DNA of 64,000 nucleotides. It comes from Sutterella sp. (GTDB taxonomy: Bacteria; Pseudomonadota; Gammaproteobacteria; Burkholderiales; Burkholderiaceae_F). The stretch lies in assembly GCA_020025965.1 (NCBI GenBank), contig JAHHRG010000001.1, positions 36,463 through 100,462 of the forward strand. The letters are read 5' to 3'. Below, piece by piece: positions 1 through 7,689 of the stretch (position 1 is the stretch's first letter; every line of letters begins with the position of its first letter). The position numbers were made by a program, and so were the translations under genes. The notes under the pieces were generated by a model that did not search any database, was not told the origin of the DNA, and worked only from the letters and a program-made list of their open reading frames with translations.

Positions 1-46
1 TGGCAAAGTAGGCTTGCAGTTGGGATTTGATGTTGGCGTCGAGCAT
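1..46 (-). CDS. ahpF: Alkyl hydroperoxide reductase subunit F, N-terminal fragment (cut by window edge)
   Basis: Only the first 15 codons are in the window; the gene runs off the left end. The translation begins MLDANIKSQLQAYFA, which resembles the conserved AhpF start (MLDxNxKxQLxAYL). AhpF is the FAD/disulfide reductase that re-reduces AhpC using NADH. It lies 76 bp downstream of ahpC on the same strand, the usual ahpCF order. The gap contains a hairpin that may lower ahpF expression relative to ahpC. The identification rests on a short stretch plus context. Confidence 0.75.
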   Translation of the reverse strand, partial: MLDANIKSQLQAYFA

Positions 47-81
47 GATGAGGGCAGATTTAAGCTTGAAGGGAGAATTGA

Positions 82-104
82 AAAGGCCGCATGAAGCGGC
101 CTTT
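82..104 (-). terminator. Hairpin between ahpC and ahpF
   Basis: Perfect 9-bp stem AAAGGCCGC/GCGGCCTTT with a 5-nt loop, followed on the minus strand by only a short T run. It probably acts as a partial terminator or mRNA-stabilising hairpin, letting ahpC exceed ahpF. Confidence 0.65.
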
Positions 105-122
105 AACCGAAAAGTCTAGAAA

Positions 123-686
123 TTAGATCTTGCCGACGAGGTCAAGAGACGGGGTCAGCGTGGCGGCACCCGGGCGCCACTTAGCAGGACAAACCTGACC
201 AGGGTTGGCTGCGATGTACTGGGCAGCTTCAACCTTGCGGAGGAGTTCCTTGGCATCGCGACCGATACCACCGTCATGGTGTTCCATGATGACGATCTTG
301 CCTTCGGGATTAATCACGAAGGTGCCGCGTTCGGCCATACCATCTTCTTCGATCAGCACTTCGAAGTTGCGGGAGATTTTGAGCGTCGGGTCTCCGACCA
401 TCGGGAACGGAACCTTACCGACAGCTTCGGAGCTTTCATGCCAGGCCTTATGCGTAAAATGCGTGTCCGTGGAAACGGAGTAGATTTCGACACCGCGCTT
501 CTGGAACTCCGAATACTGTTCGGCGAGGTCTTCGAGTTCGGTCGGACAGACGAACGTGAAGTCGGCCGGGTAGAAGAAGACAACAGCCCAACGGCCCTTG
601 AGGGATTCTTCGGTGACTTCGATGAACTTGCCCTGATGGAAGGCTTGAGCCTTGAAGGGGAGGATGTCAGTGTTAAGCAGAGACAT
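123..686 (-). CDS. ahpC: Alkyl hydroperoxide reductase subunit C (2-Cys peroxiredoxin)
   Basis: AhpC is a cytosolic peroxiredoxin that reduces hydrogen peroxide and organic hydroperoxides and is recycled by AhpF. The 187-residue length matches typical AhpC. The peroxidatic cysteine is Cys47 in the FVCPTE motif and the resolving cysteine is Cys166 in VCPAKW, so the protein looks intact and of the typical 2-Cys type. An AAGGAAG ribosome binding site stands 7 bases before the ATG. A promoter with a Fur-like palindrome lies just upstream, pointing to iron- or peroxide-linked control. ahpF follows on the same strand. Confidence 0.97.
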   Translation of the reverse strand: MSLLNTDILPFKAQAFHQGKFIEVTEESLKGRWAVVFFYPADFTFVCPTELEDLAEQYSEFQKRGVEIYSVSTDTHFTHKAWHESSEAVGKVPFPMVGDPTLKISRNFEVLIEEDGMAERGTFVINPEGKIVIMEHHDGGIGRDAKELLRKVEAAQYIAANPGQVCPAKWRPGAATLTPSLDLVGKI

Positions 687-704
687 GATAACTTCCTTAA
701 AGTT

Positions 705-719
705 TGAGAATGATTCTCA
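705..719. promoter_or_regulatory. Fur-family operator in the ahpC promoter
   Basis: TGAGAATgATTCTCA is a perfect 7-1-7 inverted repeat, the same architecture as the Fur box core (TGATAATnATTATCA) and the PerR box (TTATAATnATTATAA). It sits between the predicted transcription start (near 727) and the ahpC ribosome binding site, a repressing position. Whether Fur or PerR binds it cannot be told from sequence. Confidence 0.7.
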
Positions 720-733
720 TAATCGATTGTGTA

Positions 734-762
734 ATATTAGCTCATAAATATTGATATCGCAA
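734..762 (-). promoter_or_regulatory. Sigma-70 type promoter of ahpC
   Basis: On the minus strand, -35 TTGCGA and -10 TAATAT are separated by 17 bp. The expected start is near 727, directly before the Fur-like palindrome. Confidence 0.65.
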
Positions 763-795
763 GTTGAAAAGGTAAAAACTATTAGCAAAGGTGTA

Positions 796-830
796 AAAAA
801 TCCCGACAACCATAATTCGCCGGGATTTTT
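796..830 (-). terminator. Terminator of the HTH regulator gene
   Basis: Perfect 10-bp stem AAAAATCCCG/CGGGATTTTT with a 15-nt loop and T-rich flanks on both strands. It lies just after the stop of the HTH gene and insulates it from the ahpC promoter. Confidence 0.85.
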
Positions 831-836
831 GAGGAT

Positions 837-1208
837 TTAATTTTTGAATCGGCGGCGGAATTCCTGCCGAATGTTGGGGGCAAGGCGCTCCAGGGCATCC
901 ATTGTCGTAAAAATAGATGCACGTCCGCGCTGCGAGAGGTCTCGGAAGCGTGTGAGCAATTCGTTCTCTTCCTCAATGGCGATGTGTCTTTCTGTTGTCA
1001 TGATGTAGAGAATGTCAAAACCGCAAGCCGCCAAACGAGGCATGCGATAAATCCCGGGATCATCTTCGCCTTTTTCGTAATCTTGATAGACGGCGAGTGG
1101 CACACCGAGCAACTGCGCGATCTGCTGCTCCGTATAGCCGAGTCGGCATCGTTCTTCGCGCAGACGGGCCCCGGTTTCCTGACGGCGTTTGGTAGATGTG
1201 GTTGCCAT
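837..1208 (-). CDS. Small XRE-like helix-turn-helix transcriptional regulator
   Basis: This 123-residue protein has an N-terminal XRE/Cro-type helix-turn-helix at about residues 14-50: LREERCRLGYTEQQIAQLLG, then a recognition-helix stretch (VPLAVYQDYEKGE). The C-terminal half is helical, charged and of unknown role. Small regulators of this form occur in phages, plasmids and as chromosomal repressors. It is monocistronic, with its own -10 (TATACT) and terminator. A perfect palindrome lies between the -10 and the start codon, which suggests autorepression. Its target beyond itself is unknown. The neighbouring ahpC operon is a possibility but nothing in the sequence proves it. Confidence 0.8.
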   Translation of the reverse strand: MATTSTKRRQETGARLREERCRLGYTEQQIAQLLGVPLAVYQDYEKGEDDPGIYRMPRLAACGFDILYIMTTERHIAIEEENELLTRFRDLSQRGRASIFTTMDALERLAPNIRQEFRRRFKN

Positions 1209-1219
1209 GGTCGTTATGG

Positions 1220-1246
1220 GTAAAACTTTTACTTTTTCCCAGTATA
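1220..1246 (-). promoter_or_regulatory. Promoter -10 and candidate operator of the HTH gene
   Basis: A TATACT -10 (1241-1246, minus strand) is followed by the perfect 6-1-6 palindrome GTAAAAcTTTTAC (1220-1232), which would overlap the transcription start. No good -35 is visible because the ychF terminator occupies that spot. The site is a candidate autoregulatory operator. Confidence 0.5.
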
Positions 1247-1265
1247 ACGAGAAAGCTCATATAAA

Positions 1266-1295
1266 AAAGGGAAAGAACATCGGTTCTTTCCCTTT
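1266..1295 (-). terminator. Terminator of ychF
   Basis: Perfect 13-bp stem AAAGGGAAAGAAC/GTTCTTTCCCTTT with a 4-nt loop and a T-rich run on the minus strand, 20 bp after the ychF stop. Confidence 0.88.
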
Positions 1296-1314
1296 GTTTC
1301 TTTAGGTGCGGTGT

Positions 1315-2409
1315 TTATACGTTGAAGAGGAAGTTGAGAACGTCGCCGTCCTGAACGACGTAGTCCTTACCTTCGGCTCGCATCTTGCCGGCCTCCTGGG
1401 CTCCCTTTTCACCCTTGTAGGTGATGAAGTCATTAAAGGAAATTGTCTGAGCGCGGATAAAGCCACGTTCGAAGTCGGTGTGGATTACGCCGGCGGCCTG
1501 CGGAGCTGTATCCCCCTTATGGATTGTCCACGCACGAACTTCCTTCACACCAGCGGTGAAGTAGGTCTGCAGACCGAGAAGATCGTAACCGGCACGGATC
1601 ACGCGATCGAGGCCCGGTTCGGTCATGCCCATATCTTCGAGGAACATTTCCTTATCTTCTTCGTCGAGGTCGGCAATTTCGGCTTCGGTCTTGGCGCAAA
1701 CGGCAACAACTGGAGCATGTTCTTCCGCGGCATAAGCACGAACGGCGTCGAGAAGCGGATTGTTTTCAAAGCCGTGGTCTTCGACATTGGCGACGTACAT
1801 GACGGGTTTGATCGTCAGAAGGAAAAGCGGGCGGATGATGATGAGTTCGTCTTCAGTCAACTTAACCGTACGAGCAGAGCGGCCTTCGTTAAGAACGGGC
1901 TGGATCTTTTCAAGAACCTGAACGAGCTTCAGAGCTTCTTTGTCGCCCCCCGAGCGAGCCTGCTTGGAGTAGCGGTTCAAAGCGCGGTCAACGGTCTGAA
2001 GGTCGGCAAGAGCGAGTTCGGTATTGATGACGTTGATATCGTCTATTGGATCAATCTTGCCGGAAACGTGAACGATGTTGTCATCGTTAAAGCAACGCAC
2101 GATATGTGCGATGGCATCACATTCGCGAATATTGGCGAGGAACTGGTTGCCAAGACCTTCACCTTGGCTGGCACCAGCTACGAGACCGGCAATGTCGACG
2201 AATTCGACAGCGGCGGGCACGGTACGTTGCGGTTTGACGATTTCGGCAAGGGCCTTCATACGGGGATCGGGCACTTCCACAACGCCAACATTAGGTTCGA
2301 TGGTGCAGAACGGATAGTTTTCCGCCGCAATTCCGGCCTTGGTAAGAGCATTGAAAATGGTTGACTTGCCGACGTTAGGCAGACCGACGATGCCACACTT
2401 TAAACCCAT
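1315..2409 (-). CDS. ychF: Ribosome-associated Obg-family ATPase YchF
   Basis: YchF is a universally conserved P-loop NTPase that binds ribosomes, prefers ATP to GTP and is linked to the oxidative stress response. The 364-residue length is typical. The G1 loop GLPNVGKS lies at residues 9-16, the G3 region reads [10 protein letters not shown], and the altered G4 motif NVED replaces NKxD, the change that gives ATP preference. The C-terminal TGS-type domain starts at about residue 280. The AAGAGAAC stretch before the ATG serves as ribosome binding site. It follows pth and DUF523 but is separated from them by a terminator, so it may have its own promoter or rely on readthrough. Confidence 0.96.
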   Translation of the reverse strand: MGLKCGIVGLPNVGKSTIFNALTKAGIAAENYPFCTIEPNVGVVEVPDPRMKALAEIVKPQRTVPAAVEFVDIAGLVAGASQGEGLGNQFLANIRECDAIAHIVRCFNDDNIVHVSGKIDPIDDINVINTELALADLQTVDRALNRYSKQARSGGDKEALKLVQVLEKIQPVLNEGRSARTVKLTEDELIIIRPLFLLTIKPVMYVANVEDHGFENNPLLDAVRAYAAEEHAPVVAVCAKTEAEIADLDEEDKEMFLEDMGMTEPGLDRVIRAGYDLLGLQTYFTAGVKEVRAWTIHKGDTAPQAAGVIHTDFERGFIRAQTISFNDFITYKGEKGAQEAGKMRAEGKDYVVQDGDVLNFLFNV

Positions 2410-2433
2410 GGTTGTTCTCTTTGATTTATCTGT

Positions 2434-2461
2434 AAAAAAAAGACGAGACCTGTGTGTCTCG
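2434..2461 (-). terminator. Terminator after the DUF523 gene
   Basis: Stem CGAGAC/GTCTCG (2444-2461) followed on the minus strand by a run of eight T residues (2434-2441). It ends the pth-DUF523 transcript. Confidence 0.8.
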
Positions 2462-2476
2462 AATAATCGGATTATT

Positions 2477-2977
2477 TTAGCAATCCCGTCCGTCTTCGTC
2501 TTCTCCTAAAGGGAAAAGACTCTCGAAATCCTGTTCGGACACGACGCGAATGCCATGTTTTTTGAAAAGGGCGACTGTTACACCGTCGCCAGGACGTAGA
2601 GTCCCCGAAAAGCTACCGTCATAAATACGACCACATCCACAGGAAGGACTTTTCGCTTTGAGAAGTGCAAAACGACAATCTTCGGCTTGAGCTATCTCGA
2701 CGGCAAGATGGGCACCTCTGAGGAAGTAAGCAGTACTTTCGGCGCCGTTTTTCATCATTACTCGAGCTCTGCCTGCGAGTACGTCAGCACCGTCACCTCC
2801 CTGAATTTCCGAGGGGAGACGAGGGGTTGTCATGCCGCCATCACTTTCCGGACAAACGGTCACGATGTCTGATTCGGCAAAACCTGCTTTGATCAATCGA
2901 GTCGTAAGATCATTGGTAGATCGGGCATCGTATCGGCAGGGTTTACCCAAGAGACAACGACTGACGACAATCTTCAC
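2477..2977 (-). CDS. DUF523 family protein of unknown function
   Basis: This 166-residue protein belongs to the DUF523 (YbbK-like) family: N-terminal [14 protein letters not shown], a central [12 protein letters not shown] segment, then a Cys-containing [15 protein letters not shown] block. The conserved cysteines (SRCLLG, VCPE, PSCGCG) suggest a metal- or thiol-dependent activity, but no reaction is established for the family. The start is a GTG that overlaps the pth stop (GTGA), so it is translationally coupled to pth. It ends at a clear terminator. Confidence 0.85.
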   Translation of the reverse strand: MKIVVSRCLLGKPCRYDARSTNDLTTRLIKAGFAESDIVTVCPESDGGMTTPRLPSEIQGGDGADVLAGRARVMMKNGAESTAYFLRGAHLAVEIAQAEDCRFALLKAKSPSCGCGRIYDGSFSGTLRPGDGVTVALFKKHGIRVVSEQDFESLFPLGEDEDGRDC

Positions 2978-3603
2978 TTCTTGGCCTCGTCGGCACTCTT
3001 CGGAAGGGAACCGAATTTAGCAAGAGTGCGGTTGACGCGGGTGAAATTACCGACGAGTGCATCGGGCAGGGACTTGATACCGGCATCAATGCACTGGCGG
3101 ATACCAGCTTCATGATCGGCTGACGGAGCGGAGAGTACAAAGTCGGCAACCTGCTGAGTCATACCGAGCGAACGAGGATGTCCTGTACCCAAACGAAGTC
3201 GCCAGAAGTTCGGCGTGGAGAGTTTGGCAGAGATATCCTTAAGGCCGTTGTGGCCGGCATTGCCACCACCCTTTTTGATCTTCATGCAACCAGGCATGAG
3301 GTCCAATTCGTCGTGAACCACAAGGATTTCTTCCGGAAGGATTTTGTAGTAGCTGGCGAGAGCCACCACCGCGTCGCCGGAGCGATTCATGTAGGTGTTT
3401 GGTTTCAAGAGCCAGATTTCGTTTCCATCGATACGACAACGGCAGACATCACCGTGAAACTTGCCTTCCGTACGGAAAAAGCTACCGTTCCTCTCAGCCA
3501 ATTCATCGACGAACCAAAAACCGGCGTTGTGGCGGGTGCGGGTGTAGTCGGAACCTGGGTTACCAAGACCGACAATCAAACGAATGCCTTCAACTTCACT
3601 CAT
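2974..3603 (-). CDS. pth: Peptidyl-tRNA hydrolase
   Basis: Pth cleaves the ester bond of peptidyl-tRNAs released from stalled ribosomes, recycling tRNA. The N-terminal VGLGNPG motif and catalytic His25 in TRHNAGFWF correspond to E. coli His20; the HDELDL segment holds the catalytic-site Asp. I chose the ATG at 3603 (209 residues). The longer frame would begin at 3627 inside the stem of a terminator and adds an uncharacteristic MYFFLRNI leader. Neither start has a good ribosome binding site. The gene is coupled downstream to DUF523. A DEAD-box helicase gene separates it from rplY, its more usual direct neighbour. Confidence 0.95.
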   Translation of the reverse strand: MSEVEGIRLIVGLGNPGSDYTRTRHNAGFWFVDELAERNGSFFRTEGKFHGDVCRCRIDGNEIWLLKPNTYMNRSGDAVVALASYYKILPEEILVVHDELDLMPGCMKIKKGGGNAGHNGLKDISAKLSTPNFWRLRLGTGHPRSLGMTQQVADFVLSAPSADHEAGIRQCIDAGIKSLPDALVGNFTRVNRTLAKFGSLPKSADEAKK

Positions 3604-3626
3604 GATATTTCGTAGGAAAAAATACA

Positions 3627-3657
3627 TTAAAAGACCGTCTTAGAGACGGTCTTTTAA
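3627..3657 (-). terminator. Terminator after the DEAD-box helicase gene
   Basis: 13-bp stem TTAAAAGACCGTC/GACGGTCTTTTAA with loop TTAGA, followed on the minus strand by TGTATTTTTT. It lies only about 25 bp before the pth start, so pth needs either readthrough or a promoter overlapping this hairpin. Confidence 0.85.
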
Positions 3658-3706
3658 TAAACAAGGGGAATTCTCAAGGTGTTTGCAAATCCCATCTTCA
3701 TTCAAA

Positions 3707-5524
3707 TCATCGACGCGGACCACGCTTGAAGGAGGAGTTGCCGTCACGACGAATGTCTTCACGACGGAAATCACGCTTCGTGCGGACGCCTCGATATTCA
3801 CGATCTTCACGACGTTCGTCATGTCGGCTCTCGCGGTATTCGCGACGATCTTCACGGTTGTCGTCGCGACGCGGACGGTCAAGCTTGACGGTCGTGTCAC
3901 GGCCCTTGAAGCGTACACCCTGCATGGCTTCGATAACCTGTTCGGAACGGTCAGATTCGACTTCTACGATCGTAAAGCGATCGGAAATGTCGATTGCACC
4001 GATGCACTTCGACGGGATACCGGCTTCGTTGGCGATAGCACCGACAATGTCGGACGGGCGAATTCCAAGGTCACGACCAGCACCGACGAAGAGACGCGTC
4101 ATGCCTTCTTCTGGTTGTGTGCGACGTTCGCGACGCGGAGCGCGATCACTACGTTCGCTGCGGTTGTTACGGTCGCGACGACGTTCAAACGGAGAGTAAG
4201 CAGGGATTTCGGTATTGTCGTCGTTTGTACCTTCATTTTCCTGGGCGAGTTTGATAGCTGCAGCGGCTACATCAAACGGATCGTAGTCTTCGCAGAGAGA
4301 TTCAACAATGACGCGGAAGCGGTCGAGGTCGCCCTTTTCGAGGATTTCAGTCAGGGAGCCGCGCATGATTTCAAGACGGCGGGCACGAACGTCGGTAGCC
4401 GACGGCACACTACGCAGTTCGATACGGGACTTCGTGATGCTTTCGATAGCACGAAGATGACGATGTTCGCGCGGTTCGAGAATCGTAATGGCGGTACCCG
4501 TACGTCCGGCACGACCCGTACGTCCGATACGGTGGACGTAGGTTTCGTAGGACGCGGGAATACCGAAGTTGATCACGTGCGTGAGGCTTTCAAGATCGAT
4601 ACCGCGGGCAGCAACGTCGGTGGCAACGATAGCGTCGACCTGACCACCGCGGGCGCGCTTCATTACACGGTCACGGGTAGCTTGATCGAGGCCACCGTGA
4701 AGAGCCTCAACGCTGTAGCCGCGGGCACGGAGGGATTCCGTGAGTTCGTCGACTTCCATGCGAGTACGCGTAAAGATGATGGCGAGTTCTGGGGCCTCAA
4801 GGTCGAGAATACGACCCAAAGCGGTCGTGCGGTAATTGTGGCCGACAACGTAGGCGATCTGAGGAACGCGTGGAGCTTCACCTTCGGCAGTTTGTTCGCG
4901 AGCGATCGTAATACGGATCGGGTCGTGGAGATGTTGTTCGGCAATCTTGGCGATTCTCGGAGGCAGTGTGGCAGAGAAGAGAGCCGTCTGAACGTGTTCC
5001 GGAATAGCTTCGAAGATGGCATCGAGTTCGTCAGCAAAACCCAAGTCGAGCATTTCGTCGGCTTCGTCCAGAACGACAGCCTTGATACTTTCGAGATTGA
5101 GCGTGCCGCGACGGATATGATCGAGTGCGCGGCCCGGCGTTGCAACGACAACGTGCGTTCCGCGGCGGAGGGCGCGGATCTGGCGGCTGTAGTCCTGACC
5201 GCCGTAAATTGGCGTCACAACGATCTTAGCTAAACGACCGTAGTTGTGAAAGGCTTCGGCAACCTGCAGGCAGAGTTCACGAGTCGGGGTTAGAACCAGA
5301 ATCTGGGGTTCTTCGGCATCCTGATTGAGAACATGACGTTCGAGGAGCGGAAGAGCGAAAGCAGCGGTTTTGCCCGTACCTGTGGCAGCGCGACCGAGAA
5401 CGTCGGCACCCGTCAAAAGGGCAGGGATGGCTTCGGTCTGAATCGGCGTAGGTTCTTCAAAGCCGAGTTCGGTCAAAGCGTTGGAAAGGGATTCGGAAAG
5501 TCCGAGATCGATAAAGGTGGTCAT
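3707..5524 (-). CDS. deaD: DEAD-box ATP-dependent RNA helicase, DeaD/CsdA type
   Basis: This 605-residue cytosolic RNA helicase should act in ribosome assembly, mRNA decay and cold adaptation. The core is complete: Q motif (EEPTPIQT), motif I (AATGTGKT, residues 46-53), Ia (PTRELCLQV), DEAD, SAT, TDVAARGID and HRIGRTGRAG. A DbpA-like RNA-binding fold follows at about residues 470-545 (TRLFVGAGRDLGIRPSDIVG), then an Arg/Asp-rich disordered tail with RRDDNREDRREYR-type repeats. That C-terminal layout separates it from RhlE/RhlB. A long structured leader precedes it, as expected for a cold-regulated helicase. It is a single-gene unit bounded by two terminators. Confidence 0.93.
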   Translation of the reverse strand: MTTFIDLGLSESLSNALTELGFEEPTPIQTEAIPALLTGADVLGRAATGTGKTAAFALPLLERHVLNQDAEEPQILVLTPTRELCLQVAEAFHNYGRLAKIVVTPIYGGQDYSRQIRALRRGTHVVVATPGRALDHIRRGTLNLESIKAVVLDEADEMLDLGFADELDAIFEAIPEHVQTALFSATLPPRIAKIAEQHLHDPIRITIAREQTAEGEAPRVPQIAYVVGHNYRTTALGRILDLEAPELAIIFTRTRMEVDELTESLRARGYSVEALHGGLDQATRDRVMKRARGGQVDAIVATDVAARGIDLESLTHVINFGIPASYETYVHRIGRTGRAGRTGTAITILEPREHRHLRAIESITKSRIELRSVPSATDVRARRLEIMRGSLTEILEKGDLDRFRVIVESLCEDYDPFDVAAAAIKLAQENEGTNDDNTEIPAYSPFERRRDRNNRSERSDRAPRRERRTQPEEGMTRLFVGAGRDLGIRPSDIVGAIANEAGIPSKCIGAIDISDRFTIVEVESDRSEQVIEAMQGVRFKGRDTTVKLDRPRRDDNREDRREYRESRHDERREDREYRGVRTKRDFRREDIRRDGNSSFKRGPRR

Positions 5525-5681
5525 GAGTGATACCTGGGATGATTAAAGCCTGTTTTTCCCCGCACATAACCAGCACGAACTTTCTGAAAGGGGCAAACGG
5601 CAAAGAGAAGGGACGAAAAATATTTTTTCGTCTGAAGACGCGGAAAAAGAGTCTTCAAAGGAAATTCAGGTTGTATAACCG
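5525..5681 (-). promoter_or_regulatory. Structured leader upstream of deaD
   Basis: The 229-bp gap between rplY and deaD contains, after the rplY terminator, two tandem hairpins: GACGAAAAA/TTTTTCGTC (5612-5632) and TGAAGAC/GTCTTCA (5633-5657). They would form in the deaD 5' leader if transcription starts upstream of them. DeaD-type genes commonly have long regulated leaders. No clear -35/-10 pair was identified. Confidence 0.4.
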
Positions 5682-5716
5682 AAAAAAGACCCGCAGGAAG
5701 GAAACTCCCTGCGGGT
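5682..5716 (-). terminator. Terminator of rplY
   Basis: Stem ACCCGCAGG/CCTGCGGGT (5689-5716) followed on the minus strand by six T residues, 37 bp after the rplY stop. Confidence 0.9.
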
Positions 5717-5753
5717 TAGACAGATCAGTCAGAAGTCTGATAGTCAGCCAATA

Positions 5754-6377
5754 TTAGGCGGCCGGAGCTTCGGTAGCAGCTTCTTCGGTGGCGGCTTCGT
5801 CGCCAGCGATTTCTTCTTCAGCCTTCACGATAACGGAAGCGACAGCGAAGTCTTCGCCGGTCTTGTTGTGAACCGTAACGCCTTCCGGAAGGACGAGCTG
5901 GGAAGCATGGAAGGTGGAACCAGTGGTAAGACCAGAGAGGTCAACCTGGATGAATTCCGGGAGTTCCTTCGGCAAGCAGGTAACTTCAACGTAGGAAACA
6001 GCATGGCTGATAAGGTTCTTGTCGAGCTTAACGGCCGGGGCTTCTTCTTCATTGATGAAGTGCAAGGGAACGCGCATCGTGACCTTTTCGTCAGCGGCGA
6101 TACGCTGGAAGTCGATGTGCATGACCTGCGGCTTGTAGGGGTGCAACTGGAAAGCGCGGAGAACGACGAGTTCTTCCTTGCCGTCGAGTTCCATCGTCAG
6201 GATCGAAGCGTGGAACTTTTCCTTACGCAGAGCGTAGAAAATAGGATTGTGTTCGAGTTCGATCGGCGTAGCGGGGGTGTTGCCGCCGTAAACGATACCG
6301 GGCAGCTTGTCCGCGCGGCGAAGGCGGCGGCTCGCACCCGAACCCTGCGTGTTACGCGTGGTGGCGATGACTTTCAT
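5754..6377 (-). CDS. rplY: 50S ribosomal protein L25/general stress protein Ctc
   Basis: Long-form L25 (TL5/CTC type), which binds 5S rRNA in the large subunit. The N-terminal L25 domain covers about residues 1-95 (MKVIATTRNTQGSGASRRLR, then GIVYGG and a HIDFQRI segment). A beta domain and a Glu/Ala-rich acidic tail follow. The start at 6377 gives 207 residues and has a strong AGGAG ribosome binding site; the in-frame upstream extension has none and no family similarity. It follows prs after a terminator-like hairpin, so prs and rplY are probably partly co-transcribed, as in other betaproteobacteria. Confidence 0.95.
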   Translation of the reverse strand: MKVIATTRNTQGSGASRRLRRADKLPGIVYGGNTPATPIELEHNPIFYALRKEKFHASILTMELDGKEELVVLRAFQLHPYKPQVMHIDFQRIAADEKVTMRVPLHFINEEEAPAVKLDKNLISHAVSYVEVTCLPKELPEFIQVDLSGLTTGSTFHASQLVLPEGVTVHNKTGEDFAVASVIVKAEEEIAGDEAATEEAATEAPAA

Positions 6378-6399
6378 TGGATTACTCCTGAATATAGGT

Positions 6400-6434
6400 A
6401 AAAAGATTCCTGCAATCGCGACCAACTGCAGGAA
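6400..6434 (-). terminator. Terminator/attenuator between prs and rplY
   Basis: Stem TTCCTGCA/TGCAGGAA (6407-6434) with a 12-nt loop and a short T-rich run on the minus strand. It falls just after the prs stop and before the rplY ribosome binding site, so it probably attenuates rather than blocks. Confidence 0.6.
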
Positions 6435-6443
6435 AGGGTTTAA

Positions 6444-7403
6444 TTATTCCGCGAACAAATCGGCCACGGAAGTATTGTGCGCAATGCGCGAAAGAGTTTC
6501 GCCGAAGATTTCGGCCGTCGTGACCTGACGGATCTTCGGGCAAGCTACGGCGGCTTCGGACAACGGAATCGTATCCGTTACCACGAGTTCGTCGAGGCTG
6601 GATTCGGTGATACGTTCGATGGCAGGGCCGGAAAGGACAGCGTGCGTAATATAAGCAACAACGCGCTTGGCGCCGCGATCCTTTAAAGCCTTAGCAGCGT
6701 TGCAGAGCGTGCCGGCTGTATCGACGATATCGTCGGTGATGATGCAGGTACGATCCTTGACTTCACCGATGAGGTTCATGACTTCGGCAACATTGGCACG
6801 CGGACGACGCTTGTCAATGATGGCGAGATCGGTTTCAAGAGCCTTTGCGAGGGCACGGGCGCGAACGACACCGCCGACGTCAGGCGAAACAACCGTGAGG
6901 TTGTCGTAGTTCTTGGCAACGAGGTCCTGAAGAAGAACCGGGGTACCGTAAATATTGTCAACCGGAATGTTGAAGAAGCCCTGAATCTGGTCGGCGTGGA
7001 GGTCCATCGTGAGAACATGATCAACACCAACAGACTGCAACAGGTTGGCAACAACGCTGGCGGAAATGGCCACACGAGTAGAACGCGGACGGCGATCCTG
7101 ACGAGCATAACCGTAGTAAGGAATTACGGCGATGATACGACGAGCGGCGGCGCGACGAAGAGCGTCAACCATGATCACCAGTTCCATGAGGTGATCGTTC
7201 GTCGGGGCACAGGTTGGCTGGATGATGAAAACATCCTTACCGCGGACAGGTTCAAGCAACTGAACCGCGACTTCACCGTCGCTGAAGCGATTGACGGCAG
7301 CCTTGCCAAGAGGAATGTTGAGGTATTCGGTGATAGCCTGAGCAAGTTTCGGGTTAGCGTTACCCGTGAAGACCATCATACTTTCCGTAGCCTTGGAATC
7401 CAT
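6444..7403 (-). CDS. prs: Ribose-phosphate pyrophosphokinase (PRPP synthetase)
   Basis: Prs makes PRPP from ribose 5-phosphate and ATP, feeding purine, pyrimidine, NAD, His and Trp synthesis. The 319-residue length fits class I enzymes. Visible hallmarks are the [10 protein letters not shown] start, the [19 protein letters not shown] segment, the ATP/metal loop with [11 protein letters not shown], and the PRPP-binding signature [11 protein letters not shown] at about residues 220-230. The first ATG (MDSKATES) gives a slightly extended N terminus; MMVFTGN a few codons in is possible. It stands downstream of tRNA-Gln, separated by a terminator, so its promoter should lie in 7404-7550. Confidence 0.97.
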   Translation of the reverse strand: MDSKATESMMVFTGNANPKLAQAITEYLNIPLGKAAVNRFSDGEVAVQLLEPVRGKDVFIIQPTCAPTNDHLMELVIMVDALRRAAARRIIAVIPYYGYARQDRRPRSTRVAISASVVANLLQSVGVDHVLTMDLHADQIQGFFNIPVDNIYGTPVLLQDLVAKNYDNLTVVSPDVGGVVRARALAKALETDLAIIDKRRPRANVAEVMNLIGEVKDRTCIITDDIVDTAGTLCNAAKALKDRGAKRVVAYITHAVLSGPAIERITESSLDELVVTDTIPLSEAAVACPKIRQVTTAEIFGETLSRIAHNTSVADLFAE

Positions 7404-7550
7404 GATTTAAGCTCTTTTCGTGTAGGCGGGGGCTTGCGCTCTCGCAGTTAACAATAATGAGGTACACCGATCGAAATCGGTAGTTCTCCAAAATCACTTG
7501 TCGACCGTCCGACAAATCGTCGTCACAATAACACAGGACGGTAACAAAAA

Positions 7551-7580
7551 TAAATGGGAGGGGAACAAAATCACCTCCCA
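7551..7580 (-). terminator. Terminator after tRNA-Gln
   Basis: Stem TGGGAGG/CCTCCCA (7555-7580) with a 12-nt loop and an AT-rich tail reading TTTATTTTT on the minus strand. It ends the lolB-ispE-tRNA-Gln transcript and separates it from prs. Confidence 0.82.
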
Positions 7581-7602
7581 TGACAGTTCTCTGCAAGAAA
7601 AT

Positions 7603-7680
7603 TGGCAGGGGTAGAAGGATTCGAACCTTCGAATGCCGGAATCAAAATCCGGTGCCTTAGGCCAACTTGGCTATACCCCT
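7603..7680 (-). tRNA. tRNA-Gln (UUG)
   Basis: A full 78-nt cloverleaf on the minus strand with encoded CCA. Acceptor stem AGGGGTA/TACCCCT, D stem GCC/GGC, anticodon stem CCGGA/TCCGG with loop TTTTGAT giving anticodon UUG, and T arm GAAGG-TTCGAAT-CCTTC. Placement between ispE and prs is the conserved proteobacterial arrangement. It should be processed out of the ispE transcript. Confidence 0.97.
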
Positions 7681-7689
7681 AGCCGTTTT

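Noticed and set aside
1306..2364. 352-codon open frame on the plus strand
   Set aside because: It is antisense to ychF, which has full family motifs.
3683..5233. 516-codon open frame on the plus strand
   Set aside because: It is the antisense shadow of deaD, whose helicase motifs are complete; the plus frame has no recognisable domain and Thr/Val/Arg-rich composition.
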